Both the position numbers and the translations under genes were made by a program. Shown in pieces: positions 1 through 20,632 of a stretch of DNA of 64,000 nt. This DNA is from Zantedeschia hybrid cultivar (Eukaryota; Streptophyta; Magnoliopsida; Alismatales; Araceae). Numbering within the stretch: the stretch's first letter is position 1; the number at the start of each line of letters is the position of its first letter. The notes beneath the pieces were generated by a model. The model made no database searches. It saw nothing but the letters and a program-made list of their open reading frames with translations, and was not told where the DNA came from. Location: the NCBI GenBank assembly GCA_030544215.1, contig JARZZO010000004.1:40661980-40725979 (forward strand). Direction: 5' to 3'.

Positions 1-8517
<8,517 letters not shown>

Positions 8518-9239
8518 TCATGATCTTGGTGGTGATGATTGGACAGGAGAGTTGGGAACTCATGTCACTTGGCTTCCCTACTCGAAGTAGAGATATGACC
8601 TCGGACACAGCAGTTACATTGTCTTTAAATTCATATTATAACTTAGATTTGAGGCATCAATAAGATAGAGGATACAATGAATATGTAATAATTCAATAAT
8701 GTTTTATTTGGCTAGTCGTGAGTAGAATACTAAGTACTTTTTCAGAAAATTTTATTTGCCAATTTCTTAGATGCATGTCCTTGACACCGAAGTAAAAAAT
8801 ATTTGGTCCGTTTGTTTCTTCATGCGAAGAAAAATCTTAAATAGAAGCTAGTCAATTAACTCGTCCCTTCATTAAATACCTTGAGAGAATTATTTAGAAA
8901 GAAACAACCAATTCAGGATTGAGTATTTTGCTGTGTGAAGTGTTGAAAATCTCGATGCATCAAAAATGAAAAAATAAAATGGAAGCATGCATGGAGAAGG
9001 ATAACGGTGAGGGATGAGAGGTTATTTTTACGTCGACATAGAGAGATGAACAGGAAGAACTTTAAAAGAACGAGAAAGAAAATCACGAGAATGGCACCTT
9101 CTTTTGTTCCATGTTTTAAGATTCAAGTCGATTTGGTGATGGTTTTTTGGACAATAGCCTGCAAAGAAAAAACTCTTAGAGAGGAATAGGAGGCGTAAGA
9201 GCATAGAAGGAAAAAAAAATAAAAAAATCTCTTGGTTAT
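8518..9239. other. 3' UTR and downstream flank of the selenium-binding protein gene
   Basis: The stop codon at 8515-8517 is followed by AT-rich sequence with AATAAG/AATAAT-type candidate polyadenylation signals near 8658-8700. No further gene is recognisable before the solo LTR. The 3' UTR length is inferred, not seen. Confidence 0.5.
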
Positions 9240-10110
9240 TGATGAGGCAGAATCTGCTTCGCTTCATTAAAACAAGTCCAAACCCAGTTCAGTCCAGCAG
9301 CAGCAGTACAAGGCCCTCAGGGAGCCTTCGGCCCATTAGCGGCCCAACAACCCTCGGCCCGTAAGCGGCACCGTTGCTCCCGGCCCAACAGGCTTCAGCC
9401 CGTCAGCGGCCCATCAGCCTACGGCCCGGGAGCAGCCCGGCAGCCCCAGGCCCAGCAGGCTTCGGCCCATCAGCGGCCCAACCCCCTTCGGCCCGATAGC
9501 CGAGTCCGGCCCACTCCAGTGGAGGACTAGGCACTATGGCGGTTTACCAGTAAGTCCGGACATAGTCCTATATCGGCTGTCACCGTTAACCATCCTCTAT
9601 CCTCTACTATAAATACACCGCTATTTATTGCCAAAGGTATGCACTCCTATGCTTTCGAGACCCTAAAGGACTATAGTCCAAAAAGCATAAAAGCTACTCT
9701 TTGCCTTCTGAATCGAATCTTCTTCAGAAGCTAACTTGACCGTCGGAGGGGGTTCCTAAGGGCCGAAGCCTGGGACTCCGGTTTCTTCTTCTTTCCTTCC
9801 TGCAGGGGCTCGGTTCGAATCATCGCCGACCTCCCCGAGTCGGTATCGGCCGCCGACCTCGGACTTCTCCCACCGGTCTCGACGCCGTGCGCCGGCTGCA
9901 TCCCCGACCGAAGGAGCCTCGGCCCCGCCTTCCGAAGACAAGCCAACATCTGACCGAGCTACCCTCGGCCTCGGGCCTTCGGCTTCGTCTCTGCCTCCAT
10001 CGCCTTCCGGATCCCCGTCGGGCCTCCAAGACACCGATCCGACCCAGCTCCGGATCCATTTCTTCGGATTCCAGCTTCGGAATCCGGTCGTGATAGCTTC
10101 GGCTACATCA
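9240..10110 (+). mobile_element. Solo LTR of a gypsy-type retrotransposon
   Basis: The element starts TGATG and ends CATCA, a perfect 5-bp inverted terminus, and is flanked by GTTAT (9235-9239) and GTTAC (10111-10115), a target-site duplication with one mismatch. Inside are a TATAAATA box at 9608-9615 and the stretch CTAACTTGACCGTCGGAGG, common in the R/U5 part of plant gypsy LTRs. No internal region or second LTR adjoins it, so it is a recombination-derived solo LTR. Open frames in its GC-rich 3' half are not genes. Confidence 0.85.
9330..9525. repeat. Degenerate CGGCCC tandem repeat in the U3 of the solo LTR
   Basis: Units of the form TTCGGCCCATCAGCGGCCCAAC recur imperfectly at least five times upstream of the LTR TATA box. 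The core GGCC is self-complementary, but the units do not form long hairpins. Confidence 0.7.
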
Positions 10111-10318
10111 GTTACCTTTCTGTTTCTCTCTCTCTATTTATCTCTCACTTTTTCTCATTCAAAAAATGTGAGGGAATGGGTTTGGTGGAGAAAGATAAAC
10201 GTGGGGGATATATTACGGTTCCCAACCGCAAGCCAATACCTACGTTCCATGCCCACTCTCCACCCACATTCATGCCTCATGTGGGCATATGCATGGGCCC
10301 GTGCCCCATACGTCAATA

Positions 10319-11457
10319 TCTCCCACTTGCATACGTAGGGCAAAGGTTAATAAACAATCTCTCTTAGTTGCTGCAATCTAGCTGGATACAGGAAATGAAG
10401 TGCGAGTAGTGATCCATTAAGTTATCACTAAAACTAACAAAACATAATACTCTTAAAGGTCTCGTGGTACCCCAGACAATCTTATATTTACTTGATTTAA
10501 CACTCTAGATCTATCTGATAAATAACTAATAGTGTTAAATTTCAGATGTCATATGATCATAATTATGTCTACACACAGCTAATTGAGTTCCTCATAGTAT
10601 GATCTACATAGCATGATGTAATGTATAGATGTCTTCGAATATGCTCTCATGTCAATTTGATTAATCTCGGCCGTTTTCCTTGATATGTCTTCCTGGACTG
10701 TATCAACCTTAATCCTAAGAATCATGCTAAAGTAGCGACGTTGAGCCTCCACTTCATGACATAGTTCTCAGGTCACATAGGGTACTAGTAGGATCAAAAT
10801 AATATGGTCTAGGAGCTCACACAATGATGAAGTAGAGATCCATTCATCATTCTTATTTATCGGTCGTATATTGCATATGCGGTATGAAACGCATGTTATA
10901 GTGTTCTTTCACATATGCAGGCGTGTCACTTTTTAAATTTATCATTAAATACTATAGGGATCTTAGTCGTGTTACTCACACTGCAATTATCCTGAACATT
11001 ACGATCCAGTCACTCCCACTTAGTGCCTTATCTTAAGACTCACATCCAGCTTCTGCAGACTATACAAGATAGGCTCTTATATTCTTGTATTCGATCTCTA
11101 AACATCTCATCTCGGCTCTTATCCGATGCGACATTATTTAAAAAATATTTTAAGTGTATCTTACTCACTCTCCTAGCGTCATAGAGACAAAATGTCTCAT
11201 CTTACTCGCTATCTTAGCGCCAAAGTGAATTACCCATGTAAGAGGGTCAATTTAAGTTTGATGACACTCATCGATGTGTATACAAGCATTCCATCATAAT
11301 ATAGTAAGTAAGAGAATGCATAATCATATTAAAGTCAACAATAATTGTTCTTACATTACAGTTTACATAATCCTATAGCTACTATGGGTCAAGAAGGCCT
11401 CTTTAGTGATCTGTTTAGTTAGCGGGTCCGCTACCATACGATCGGTAGAAATATGTC
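10319..11457 (-). mobile_element. Copia-2 element, 3' part (end of RNase H, polypurine tract and LTR remnant)
   Basis: Read on the minus strand, the segment next to 11457 encodes HISTDRMVADPLTKQI, the conserved end of copia RNase H. It joins in frame, across the Copia-1 target-site duplication, to NVMVL encoded at 20633 and beyond. A polypurine tract (minus strand TAAGTGGGAGTG, 11011-11022) lies about 320 bp downstream, so LTR sequence should begin near 11012 and run left. A second tract-like run lies at 10319-10330, so the exact left limit is unclear. 10116-10318 is unassigned. Confidence 0.6.
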
Positions 11458-11462
11458 GAAGG
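11458..11462. repeat. Target-site duplication of Copia-1, left copy (GAAGG)
   Basis: The identical 5-mer follows the right LTR at 20628-20632. Confidence 0.95.
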
Positions 11463-12862
11463 TGTTGGGTTCTCGGGTTTCTCCGGATCTCCCGCGCAGT
11501 GGAAATAAAAATAAATCGGAGATCTGTTCCCATTTCGAAAAATCTAAAAATCGGATTATTGGATAATCGGATCTTACCGTATGCGGATTCGAATCCGTAA
11601 TCGTTCGGTTCCGTCGGTGTGACACCGCAAGCCGCGCAAGCGCCCGGCCTCTAGCGGAGTCCACGCGATCCTCCTCGCGACGAATATCTTCACCTTCCTC
11701 GTTCTTCGCAGCCCACGAAGCCTCCGTCGTTCGCCGCAACGTGCGGACGATTTTCCGTCGAACGGGATTCGGAGAAGTGGCCGAGCAGATCTGGGGATCC
11801 GGATATGTCTAGGATGCCAGAGAGAGAGAGAATGAAAGGAGGGCGGCTAGGGTTAGCAGCAGCTTGGCCTGCTCAGCCCGTTCTCTACATTTTATACTAA
11901 CCGCGCGGTTTTTCATAAAAACTCCGGTTTATATAAAACCCACTTATTTATCCATCGCCTTGATAATCATTTGCATGTGACCCTCTAGGCCCAATTACCA
12001 GTCCGGTTAATAACCTAATAAGCCAAGTAACTCCTTACTGGCTTTATTAATCAATTAATAACTATTTATTAATTAATTAATCAATCGAATTGATGTCGCA
12101 CATTGAATTCGACCGGGCCTCCGATCACGTTGGGTGCCAAGCAACACCACGTGAACCCGGAAGGTATCGGGGTTAACTAACCCACTCTTGGAACCTTTCC
12201 GCCGACAGTTACCGCATGGATATAATCTTTCATTCGTACAATGCTCTCGAATCAACTCAAGGTATGACGTGCTGTCAAACCCTAACCGGTCGACTCCATT
12301 GGATTGGATGCCGCTAATGAATATTGGAAAACTCCTTTTCCGATATTATCATCCGCCCTGGCCAGGGACTTCCACGCATCCTTCCACCGACAAGGTGTCC
12401 TTGGTGTCTCAGGTCCGAGGACCATCCACGCAACTGCGACAATAGAATCAAGCTGGTTGACAATGAGGTATAATACCATCCAGCGATTCAGTCGAATCAG
12501 TTCAGTGAACTCATTCTCTAATGAGCACCTACAGATTCGCCTTAGTGTCTCCACACAAGTGACTTATGAGATCAGTCACCCTCATCGCATGAGCAGGAGT
12601 AATCTGTACTAGTCTAATCGGATATCCGATGTCTTTCTCGGATATCCTCTGACTATGAACAATTAAGAATATGTGTGTTTAAGTGATCAATCTCACTAGT
12701 ATGATCTCGTCATAATCTGATCACTATCGCACACATTCACGGACTTCATTATGAGACGATAATTAATACGATTTACACACAATTAATATTATGCCATTAT
12801 ATTAATAAATATGAACGAGATTTACATAGTCAGATTGACTTGTAGGCCACCTAAGACTAACA
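11463..12862 (-). repeat. Copia-1 3' LTR (1400 bp)
   Basis: It matches the right LTR throughout but lacks a 147-bp piece present there at 20004-20150; the deletion ends share the 3-bp microhomology TCC. A minus-strand TATAAAA box lies at 11890-11896. Confidence 0.93.
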
Positions 12863-12875
12863 ATCTCCCACTTGG
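12863..12875 (-). promoter_or_regulatory. Copia-1 polypurine tract
   Basis: The minus-strand run AAGTGGGAGAT directly abuts the 3' LTR and follows the pol stop codon, as expected for the plus-strand primer of reverse transcription. Confidence 0.85.
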
Positions 12876-12876
12876 A

Positions 12877-15800
12877 CTAAAGCCAATCACCTTTATACAG
12901 TAAGCCTATAGACTCTAGGTGACGCTCAAACACAATTTGAGCTAACGGCTTTGTCAGTGGATCTGCTACATTGTCGACGGATGGAACTCTTTCCACTACT
13001 ACATCTCCTCTAGATATGATCTCTCTGATAAGATGAAAGCGCCTCAGAATATGCTTTAATTTCTGATGAGACTGCGGCTCTTTCGCTTGCGCAATCGCTC
13101 CATTGTTGTCGCATAACAGCGGAACAAGTTAAGAGATGCTGGGAACTACGCCGAGGTCGGTGATGAATTTCTTCAACCACACTGCTTCCTTGGCGGCTTC
13201 AGCTGCAGCGATGTACTCAGCTTCAGTTGTTGAATCTGCAGTGGTTGCTTGCTTGGAACTCTTCCAGCACACTGCGCCTCCATTTAATGTAAACACAAAT
13301 CCAGATGTAGACTAGCTATCATCTAGATCTGACTGGAAACTCAAGTCAGTAAAGTCTCGCAGTTTCAAGTCACCTATTCCATAGACAAGAAACATATCCT
13401 TAGTTCTTCTCAAGTACTTAAGGATACATTTTACTGCCTTCCAGTGCTCTTCGCCTGGATCAGTCTGAAATCTGCGCGTAACACTTAGAGCGTATGCAAC
13501 ATCATGCCGTGTACATAGCATGACATACATGATAGATCTTATGGTAGAGGCATAGGGTACTCTATCCATGAATGCCCTCTCACCAGGAGTCTTAGGAGAC
13601 TGCTCCTTTGAGAGATTAATTCCATGTCTCATCGGTATGAGACCTCTCTTGGAATTTTTCATGTCAAACCATTTGACTATGGTATCTATGTACAAGGGTC
13701 ATTCCAAGCATCCTCTTTGATCTATCTCTATAGACCCGTATTCCCAATACGTAGGATGCTTCTCCCAAATCCTTCATGGAGAAAGTTTTCGACAACTAAA
13801 TCTTTACCGATGACATCATAGCTACATCATTCCCAATGAGTAGTATGTCATCTACGTAAAGAACTAAGAAGGTGACTGCGCTTCCACTGGTCTTCTTGTA
13901 AACACAAGGCTCATCTTCATTCCTAATGAAGTCATAAGACTTGACAGCCTCGTCAAATCTTATGTTTCAGCTCCGGGAAGCCTACTTCAGTCCATAAATG
14001 GACCTCTGAAGCTTGCACACTTTATCTGGAGATTCTTTGGATGTGAAACCTTCTAGTTGTATCATATACACCTCTTCCTTAAGGTTACCATTGAAGAAGG
14101 CAATCTTCACATCCATCTACCAGATCTCGTAATCGTAGTGTGCAGCTATGGCGAGTAGAACTCTGATCGATTTTATCATGGCAACCGGTGAGAAAATCTC
14201 GTCATAGTCAATTCCTTGCCTTTGACGATACCCCTTTACCACCAATCTTGCCTTATAAGTATCAATCCGTCCATCAACACCGATCTTTATCTTAAAGATC
14301 CACTTGCATCCGATGGGTACAATACCCTCAGGCAAGTCCTCCAAGTTCCAAACTTAGTTGGTGTACATGGACTGGATTTCTGAGTTCATGGCTTCTCGTC
14401 ATTTCTCGGATTCTAGGCCTTCTATGGCCTCCTGGTAGGTTTTAGGATCATCATCCTCATTATATTCTACCTTATACTCACCTTCAACGATATGTCCCAC
14501 ATATCGTTCGAGTGATCTAGGTAATCTTCTAGATCTACGAGGCTCATGTGTGTGTACATGAACAGATTCAGGAACTGATATCTCATCTGATGATAATGCA
14601 GTTGTTTGGAGATCTGGAACCTCTTCCAGTACTATTTTACTCCCATTGTCCTCCTGAATAAGGTATTCCTCTTCCAGGAAGACAACTTTCTTGGCGACAA
14701 ACACCTTTTGTTCAACAAGATGGTAAAAATAGTATCCAAAGGTTTCCTTTGGATATTCCACAAACCTGTATTTATCAGTTCGTGATTCTAGCTTGTCTGG
14801 ATCATGTCTCTTTACATGAGCATGATAACCCCAGACTTTAACATGTTTAAATTTTGGGTTCCTATCTTTTCATATCTCATATGGAGTAGAGGCCACAGAC
14901 TTGCTAGGTACTCTGTTCAGTAGGTATGCTGCTGACTATAGAGCATACCCCAGAGGGACACTGGTAATCCCGAAAAGCTCATCATGGATTGCACCATGTC
15001 CAACAAGGTGCGATTCCTCCTTTCCGATACACCATTCATCTGTGGTGTATATGGAGGGGTTAACTGAAAAAGGATACCATTATCCTTTAAGAATTATGTG
15101 AAATTAGTACTCAAGTGTTCTCCTCCTCGATCTGATCGAAGAGCTTTAATACTCTTTCATAACTGTTTCTCTACCTCATTCTTGAACTCCTTGAACTTCT
15201 CAAATGCTTCCAACTTGTACTTCATTAAATACACATAGCCGAATCTTGAGAAGTCATCAGTGAACGTGATGAAGTATGAAAAGCCACCTTTGGCTTAGGT
15301 GGACATGGGACCACATACATCCAAATGTATTAGTTCCAAAATATCTTTGGCACGTTCTCCATGTCCAGTAAATGGAGATTTTTTCAACTTCCCCATAAGG
15401 CAGGATTCACATGTCGCAAACAATAATCGAATGCAGTTAAATAACCATGCTTGTGCAACCTTTGCAGCCTGCTTTCACCAATGTGTCCAAGTCTACAATG
15501 CCACATGTAGGCTTGGTTCACATAATTCTTGCTCTTCTTAAGAGCATTATCAATACGAAGATTGTAATAAGAAACATCTAAGAGATATAGCCTGTTGACT
15601 AAAGATGTCGAAGCTATCGACTTATTACCATAATAAATCGAACAACTTCTATTCTCAATAGTCAACTTATATCCTATCTTGTCCAAACAAGATATTGATA
15701 TGATGTTCTTTATTATGCTAGGAACATTATAACAATCTTCCAATGATAAGACATCTCCTGATGGAAGCCTGAGGTTTGCTGTCCCTACAGCAATCGCAGC

Positions 15801-16274
15801 AACTTTTGCGCCGTTTCCTTGCCTCAATTCCACCTCGCCTTTTCTCAGCTTACGCTTACTTGTCAGCATCTGCACATCATGGCAGATATGAGAAGCACAT
15901 CCGGTATCTAATACCCAAGATGTGGAATCTCTAACTGACAAGTTGATATCTATCATATACATATCTGAAGCTTCAGACAGCTTCACCTTTCCATGAACTT
16001 TATCGTTAAGAAACTCCTTGCAGTTCCTCTTCTAGCGACCATTCTGCTTACAGTGGAAGCAGTCACCCTTTACTACTCTTTTGAATCTTTTATCGGTAGC
16101 TATCATCTCTACTTCAGGGGCATCTAATGCTGATTCAGCAGGAGGATCAACATCAATGGCGTAGGTAGTCTGCTCAGATCTGAAGACATTCTTCAAGTGT
16201 CTGAGCCAATTCGAGTAGATCAGGTAAGTCAAAAGGGCATCAAGTATGCCACGGAGTGGGTTATTTGACAACAT
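12877..16274 (-). pseudogene. Copia-1 gag-pol polyprotein, broken
   Basis: From the ATG at 16274, minus strand: a very short gag (NNPLRGILDA, then DVDPPAESALDAPEVEM) runs directly into a zinc knuckle, CFHCKQNGR-stop-KRNC, where the knuckle His is Arg and a Trp codon is a stop. Next come aspartic protease (WVLDTGCASHICHD, near 15900), GAG_pre-IN (MWHCRLGHIGESRL, near 15500), integrase remnants (15000-15400), reverse transcriptase (WIFKIKIGVDGRIDTYKARLV near 14300; LYVDDILLIGND near 13850) and RNase H ending VADPLTKPLAQ. Stops and frame breaks are scattered throughout. Family: Ty1/copia, Tnt1-like. Gag lacks nearly all of the capsid region between N terminus and knuckle, a loss shared with Copia-3. 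Confidence 0.92.
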
Positions 16275-16458
16275 TATTCCCTACAGGAGATGAATAAAAT
16301 CCTTTTAGCAGATGTTCAATTATTAAATATAAAACAAGACATGGTCTTTTGTTCAAGTTTTAACTCCCACTAATTTTCGACGAACTGTATAACCCTCAAT
16401 TATACAGAACGGGAGATGCCGACAGTCTCCTAGTGGGGATCAGAATCTCAATGACTTG

Positions 16459-16765
16459 CAGTACAGCTTTGTGGATAGCACAACAAACTATAATACAATC
16501 AAAGAGCACCCATCTCATGGGACTTGCAACTCCTTGCAATATCTGATCATAGCTTCAGTCCCCAGAGATTTAATAGCCTTGTGGATAGCATAACAAACCA
16601 CTAATTCTGGTCTAAGCTAACCATCGTTACGCGACGAGCATAGATTTGCATGCAGCCCTTGTGGATAGCACAACAAAGCTACATGGTTCCTCTACCCCGA
16701 TCATATAGGCATCTAATGTCATAGCCACAATTTCTCCTCACAATTAAACAAGGCACAACAAACCT
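16459..16765 (-). repeat. Four dispersed copies of a TTGTG-GATAG-CACAA hairpin in the Copia-1 leader
   Basis: Copies lie near 16469, 16579, 16659 and (degenerate) 16748. The 5-bp arms TTGTG/CACAA enclose the loop GATAG and are followed by AACAAA. They lie just upstream of gag on the minus strand and are conserved in number and order in Copia-3. Confidence 0.8.
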
Positions 16766-17600
16766 GCCTAAAGTGATTTGAATCCTATGACTATAACGAT
16801 GGTGGACCACGCGGTAAGTTCTTAACTACTCGTGTTACGGCTTAGAGTTTAGATGAGGGTATTTAGATAACTTTTATCTTGATCTCTCCTAGGTGATATT
16901 ATATAAACATATCGTATATATTTACTAAATACTATACCTGCTTTTGATTCACAATCAAACATTAAAACCAATGCATCACATACATGTCTAGTGTGGTCAT
17001 GGATAGCACAGTGGGTTTGACTGGAGCCAACAGTCAAACGCACACAATCTAACATAACATTTATATCAGACTATCCTGCAAACACATACGCAAAGGATCT
17101 TCATCTTTTTGCCTTCCTGGTTGCAGCTGTGGATCATCCTCGCTCCTTCCTCGGTTGCCTCGATCATATTACATCAAATTCTAGAATTTACAAGTAAATT
17201 GAAGAAGGCTTTATGGCGAGTACAAGAGGGAGGTAGAAGTACATCGGAGTTCGAGAGAGGAAGAGGTACGCAGACCTCTATTTATTAACAATTAATAAAT
17301 AACCATACATCTACGATCCACACAATCTATTCATCACATGAATAATTAAATAAGTGCATATCCATGACCAAGGTGTATTTTATCCAATCCACACAAGATA
17401 TAGCGCATCACATGGCTAAAATAAAAGAGTTTCAAAATTAAATAATTTTGGCTTTCAAAGAACTGGGATCCAATCAAAAATTGGTGTTTGAATTTCGAAA
17501 ACACTTTTAATTACTTAGCATGCAATTAAATCATATTCAAAAGTATAAAACACACATCACATGTGCACACACTCCAAATTAATAACTCCATATTATTCCA
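16766..17600 (-). other. Copia-1 leader, proximal part, no gene
   Basis: This is untranslated leader of Copia-1. It aligns by eye with the Copia-3 leader in inverted orientation, sharing phrases such as CCACGCGGTAAG and the tract around the Copia-3 position 56250-56650. No open frame of interest is present. Confidence 0.7.
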
Positions 17601-17609
17601 TGCAAATTA

Positions 17610-18200
17610 GAATAATTTTAATAATTAAATAATCTAACACTTAGATTAAACCACATTAATAATCTAACAATTAGACTATTAATGACTAATCTAACTCTTA
17701 AACTAGTCCAACAAAGTTAATTAATAATTTAACACTTAAATTAATAATCAACCATAATTAATGAGATTAGTCAATTAATGTTAATTATTAATTTAACTCT
17801 TAAACCAATAATTAACACTAACTAATTAATAATTAATTAATTTAACTCTTAGATTAGATAATTAAAGTTATCATTAATTTAACTATTAAATTAATGACTA
17901 ACAATAATTAATAAAGGACTACTAATTTAACACTTAAATTAGTCAGTTAAAATTAATTATTAATTTAATAATTAAATTAATAACTAACTCTAATTATTAA
18001 TTAACAATTAGATGTATTAATAATTAATAATATAACAATTAAACTATTAATTATTAATCACTAATCTAACAATTAAATTAGTTAATTAAAGTTAATTATT
18101 AAGTTAACTTTTAATCTAATAATCAACTCTAATTAGATAATATCTAATTGTTAATAATGATTCAAAATCATTAATAAGTTCTATTAAATAAAATTGAACA
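17610..18200 (-). repeat. AT-rich palindrome array in the Copia-1 leader
   Basis: At least ten short hairpins occur with arms such as CTAATTTAA/TTAAATTAG or AATCTAA/TTAGATT around three-base loops CAC, CTC or CAA. Arms differ between units, but the two arms of a unit usually change together. The counterpart in Copia-3 lies at 55150-55830. Confidence 0.8.
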
Positions 18201-18319
18201 ATAAATTTAAGTTCCAAAACAGTTTTGAACTTTAAAGTTAAAATCCAATTTTAATTTAATGGGATAATTGGAGTTAATTTGGTTAAAACAAGGAGGATAT
18301 AGCCAAAAGGTACAGCTGG

Positions 18320-18640
18320 CTTGAGCCACTGGCTCGGCCTAGGTCCGAGCCAGGGCCCTCCTGGCTAAGCCAGGGCTCAGACCAGGCTCGTACCCGGGAT
18401 GGACCCCCCGACCGGCCCAGCCCTGGCTCGAGCCCCGCCCGGCCCAGCCCCTGGACCGGCTCCCCCTCCCACCCGAAGCCCCTTTGCTGTAGAAACCCTA
18501 ACCCTCTCTTGCAGGTGGCGGCCCGGGAAGGAGGAAGGCGCAGGGCTCCCCGGCGGCCGGCACCTGGCATCGCCCGACGTCGGCCGGCGACGTCCCCGGT
18601 GCTGGCGACGCCCACAGCGCCGGCAGGGGCGCCAGTAACG
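18320..18640 (-). repeat. GC-rich palindromic segment in the Copia-1 leader
   Basis: Contains CTGGCTCGG-N7-CCGAGCCAG (perfect 9-bp arms), CCTGGCT-AA-GCCAGG and related CGAGCC/GGCTCG units, then GC-rich sequence. Long open frames here follow from base composition and are not called as genes. A similar GC-rich segment lies in the Copia-3 leader at 54885-55010. Confidence 0.65.
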
Positions 18641-19044
18641 CCTGTGATAACGCCCAACTGAGCCCTCATTTGTTCTCTTTTTTCTGGTTTCTTTAAACCC
18701 AAAAACGAAGAAGAAGAACCCCCAGCTTCTCCAACGGCCACTCCCAACAGCAGTCTAGGTGGCCGGTGGATAGTGGTGACTATCTTCAGGGGATCCGGGG
18801 ACCTGTCTCGCCATCCCAACGCTTGGAAAGCATGCACGAAGCCGCCGAAAAACCCTCGATCATCATCTCACAAAGGACTCCAAAAATCCCCAAAAAAATT
18901 CAAAAATTGCAGGAAAGAATAATCTAATTATTCATAAAATCGGTGATCATCTTATGAACACATATCCAACAAAAAGATCGAATTAGTGCATGGAATAATA
19001 CATAGAAAAATTAATTTCGGAACTCGAAACGGGACGAGAAACAG

Positions 19045-19065
19045 TGGAACCTGGCTCTGATACCA
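19045..19065 (-). promoter_or_regulatory. Copia-1 primer-binding site (initiator Met tRNA type)
   Basis: On the minus strand the sequence reads TGGTATCAGAGCCAGG, complementary to the 3' end of plant initiator methionine tRNA, one base inside the 5' LTR. This fixes the element's orientation. Confidence 0.97.
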
Positions 19066-19066
19066 C

Positions 19067-20627
19067 TGTTGGGTTCTCGGGTTTCTCCGGATCTCCCGCG
19101 CAGCATAAATAAAAAATAAATCGGAGATCCGTTCCCGTTTCGAAAAATCTAAAAATTGGATTATCGGATAATCAGATCTTACCGTGTGCGGATTCGAATC
19201 CGCAACCGTTCGATTCCGTCGGTGCGACACCGCAAGCCGCGCAAGCGCTCGGCCTCTAGTGGAGTCCACGCGATCCTCCTCGCGACGGATATCCTCACCT
19301 TCCTCGTTGTTCGCAACCCACGAAGCCTCTGTCGTTCGCCGCAACGATCGCCTCAACGCGCGGATAATTTCCCGTCGAACGGGATTCGGAGAAGCGGCGG
19401 AGCAGATCCGGGGATCCGGATATGCCTGGGATGCTAGAGAGAGAGAGAAGGAAAGGAGGGGCGGTTAGGGTTAGCAGCAGCTTGACCTGTTCAGCCCATT
19501 CATTACATTTTATACTAACCGCGCGGTTTTTCATAAAAACCCCTGTTTATATAAAACTCACTTATTTATCCATCGCCTTGAGAATCATTTGCGTGTGACC
19601 CTCTAGGCCCAATTACCAGTCCGGTTAATAACCTAATAAGCCCAGTAACTCCTTACTGGCTTTATTAATCAATTAATAACTCTTTATTAATTAATTAATC
19701 AATCGAATTGATGTCGCACATCGAACTCGACCGGGCCTCTGATCACGTTGGGTGCCAAGCAACACTGCGTGAACCCGGAAGGTATCAGGGTTAAGTGACC
19801 CACTCTTGGAACCTTTCCGCCGACAGTTACCGCATGGATATAATCTTTCATTCGTACAATGCTCTCGAATCAACTCAGGGTATATCGTACTATCAAACCT
19901 TAACCGGTCGACTCACTTGGATTGGATGTCGCTGATGAATATCGGAAAACTCTTTTCCCGATATTATCGTCTGCCCTGGCCAGGGACTTCCGTGCATCCT
20001 TCCTAGAGCATTCTCTCTCTAAGTACCGAGAGCGAATGATTCCTTATTGACATACAATTCCCTTCGACGATATTCCGTTGTATCCGATCCTTGGCTGTTT
20101 AGAATCCCGTGGTTAGAGATTCATAAACGAAGGTCAAAGCACAGAAGTCCATCGACAAGGTATCCTTGGTGTCTCAGGTCCAAGGACCATCCACGCAACT
20201 GCGACAATAGAATCAAGCTGGTTGACAGTGAGGTACAATACCATCCAACGATTCAGTCGGATCAGTTCAGTAAAATCATTCTCCAATGAGCACCTACATA
20301 TTCACCTTAGTGTCTCCACACAAGTGACTTATGAGATCAGTCACCCTCATCGCATGAGCAGGAGTAATCTGTACTAGTCTTACCGGATATATGATGTCCT
20401 TCTCGGATATCCTCCGACTAGGAACAATTAATAATAAGTGTGTTTAAGTGATCAATCTCACTAGTATGATCTCATCATAATCTGATCATTATCGCACATA
20501 TTCAGGGACTTCATTATGAGACGATAATTAATACGATTTACACATAATTAATATTATGCCATTATATTAATAAATATGAACGAGATTTACATAGTCAAAT
20601 TGGCTTGTAGGCCACCTAAGACTAACA
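19067..20627 (-). repeat. Copia-1 5' LTR (1561 bp)
   Basis: Full-length LTR, TGTTGGG to CTAACA, with a minus-strand TATAAAA at 19508-19514. In minus orientation its beginning (TGTTAGTCTTAGGTGGCC) and first ~640 bp match the Copia-3 LTR. The remaining ~900 bp, with the TATA box, are absent from Copia-3. Confidence 0.95.
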
Positions 20628-20632
20628 GAAGG
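20628..20632. repeat. Target-site duplication of Copia-1, right copy (GAAGG)
   Basis: Identical to 11458-11462; removing Copia-1 and one copy restores the Copia-2 RNase H frame. Confidence 0.95.

Larger units (their letters stand above)
11463..20627 (-). mobile_element. Copia-1: complete Ty1/copia retrotransposon with TSD
   Basis: Two LTRs (11463-12862 and 19067-20627), each starting TGTTGGG and ending CTAACA on the plus strand, flank an internal region. Its minus strand shows, 5' to 3', a primer-binding site, a long leader, a gag-pol pseudogene and a polypurine tract. The GAAGG duplication proves insertion into Copia-2, whose RNase H frame resumes on the other side. The LTRs differ by one 147-bp deletion and many substitutions, so the insertion is not recent. 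Total length is about 9.2 kb; the coding region is broken by many stops, so this copy is not autonomous. Confidence 0.95.

Noticed and set aside
9731..10093. Four overlapping Arg/Pro-rich open frames
   Set aside because: They lie in the GC-rich 3' half of a solo LTR with defined ends and have no domain.
10319..10330. Second polypurine-tract-like run suggesting a further copia element
   Set aside because: No coding or LTR match could be tied to it; kept only as uncertainty about the Copia-2 left limit.
19045..19065. tRNA gene fragment
   Set aside because: It is only the tRNA-complementary primer-binding site of Copia-1 (as is 54481-54500); no cloverleaf is present. No tRNA or rRNA gene was seen in the window.
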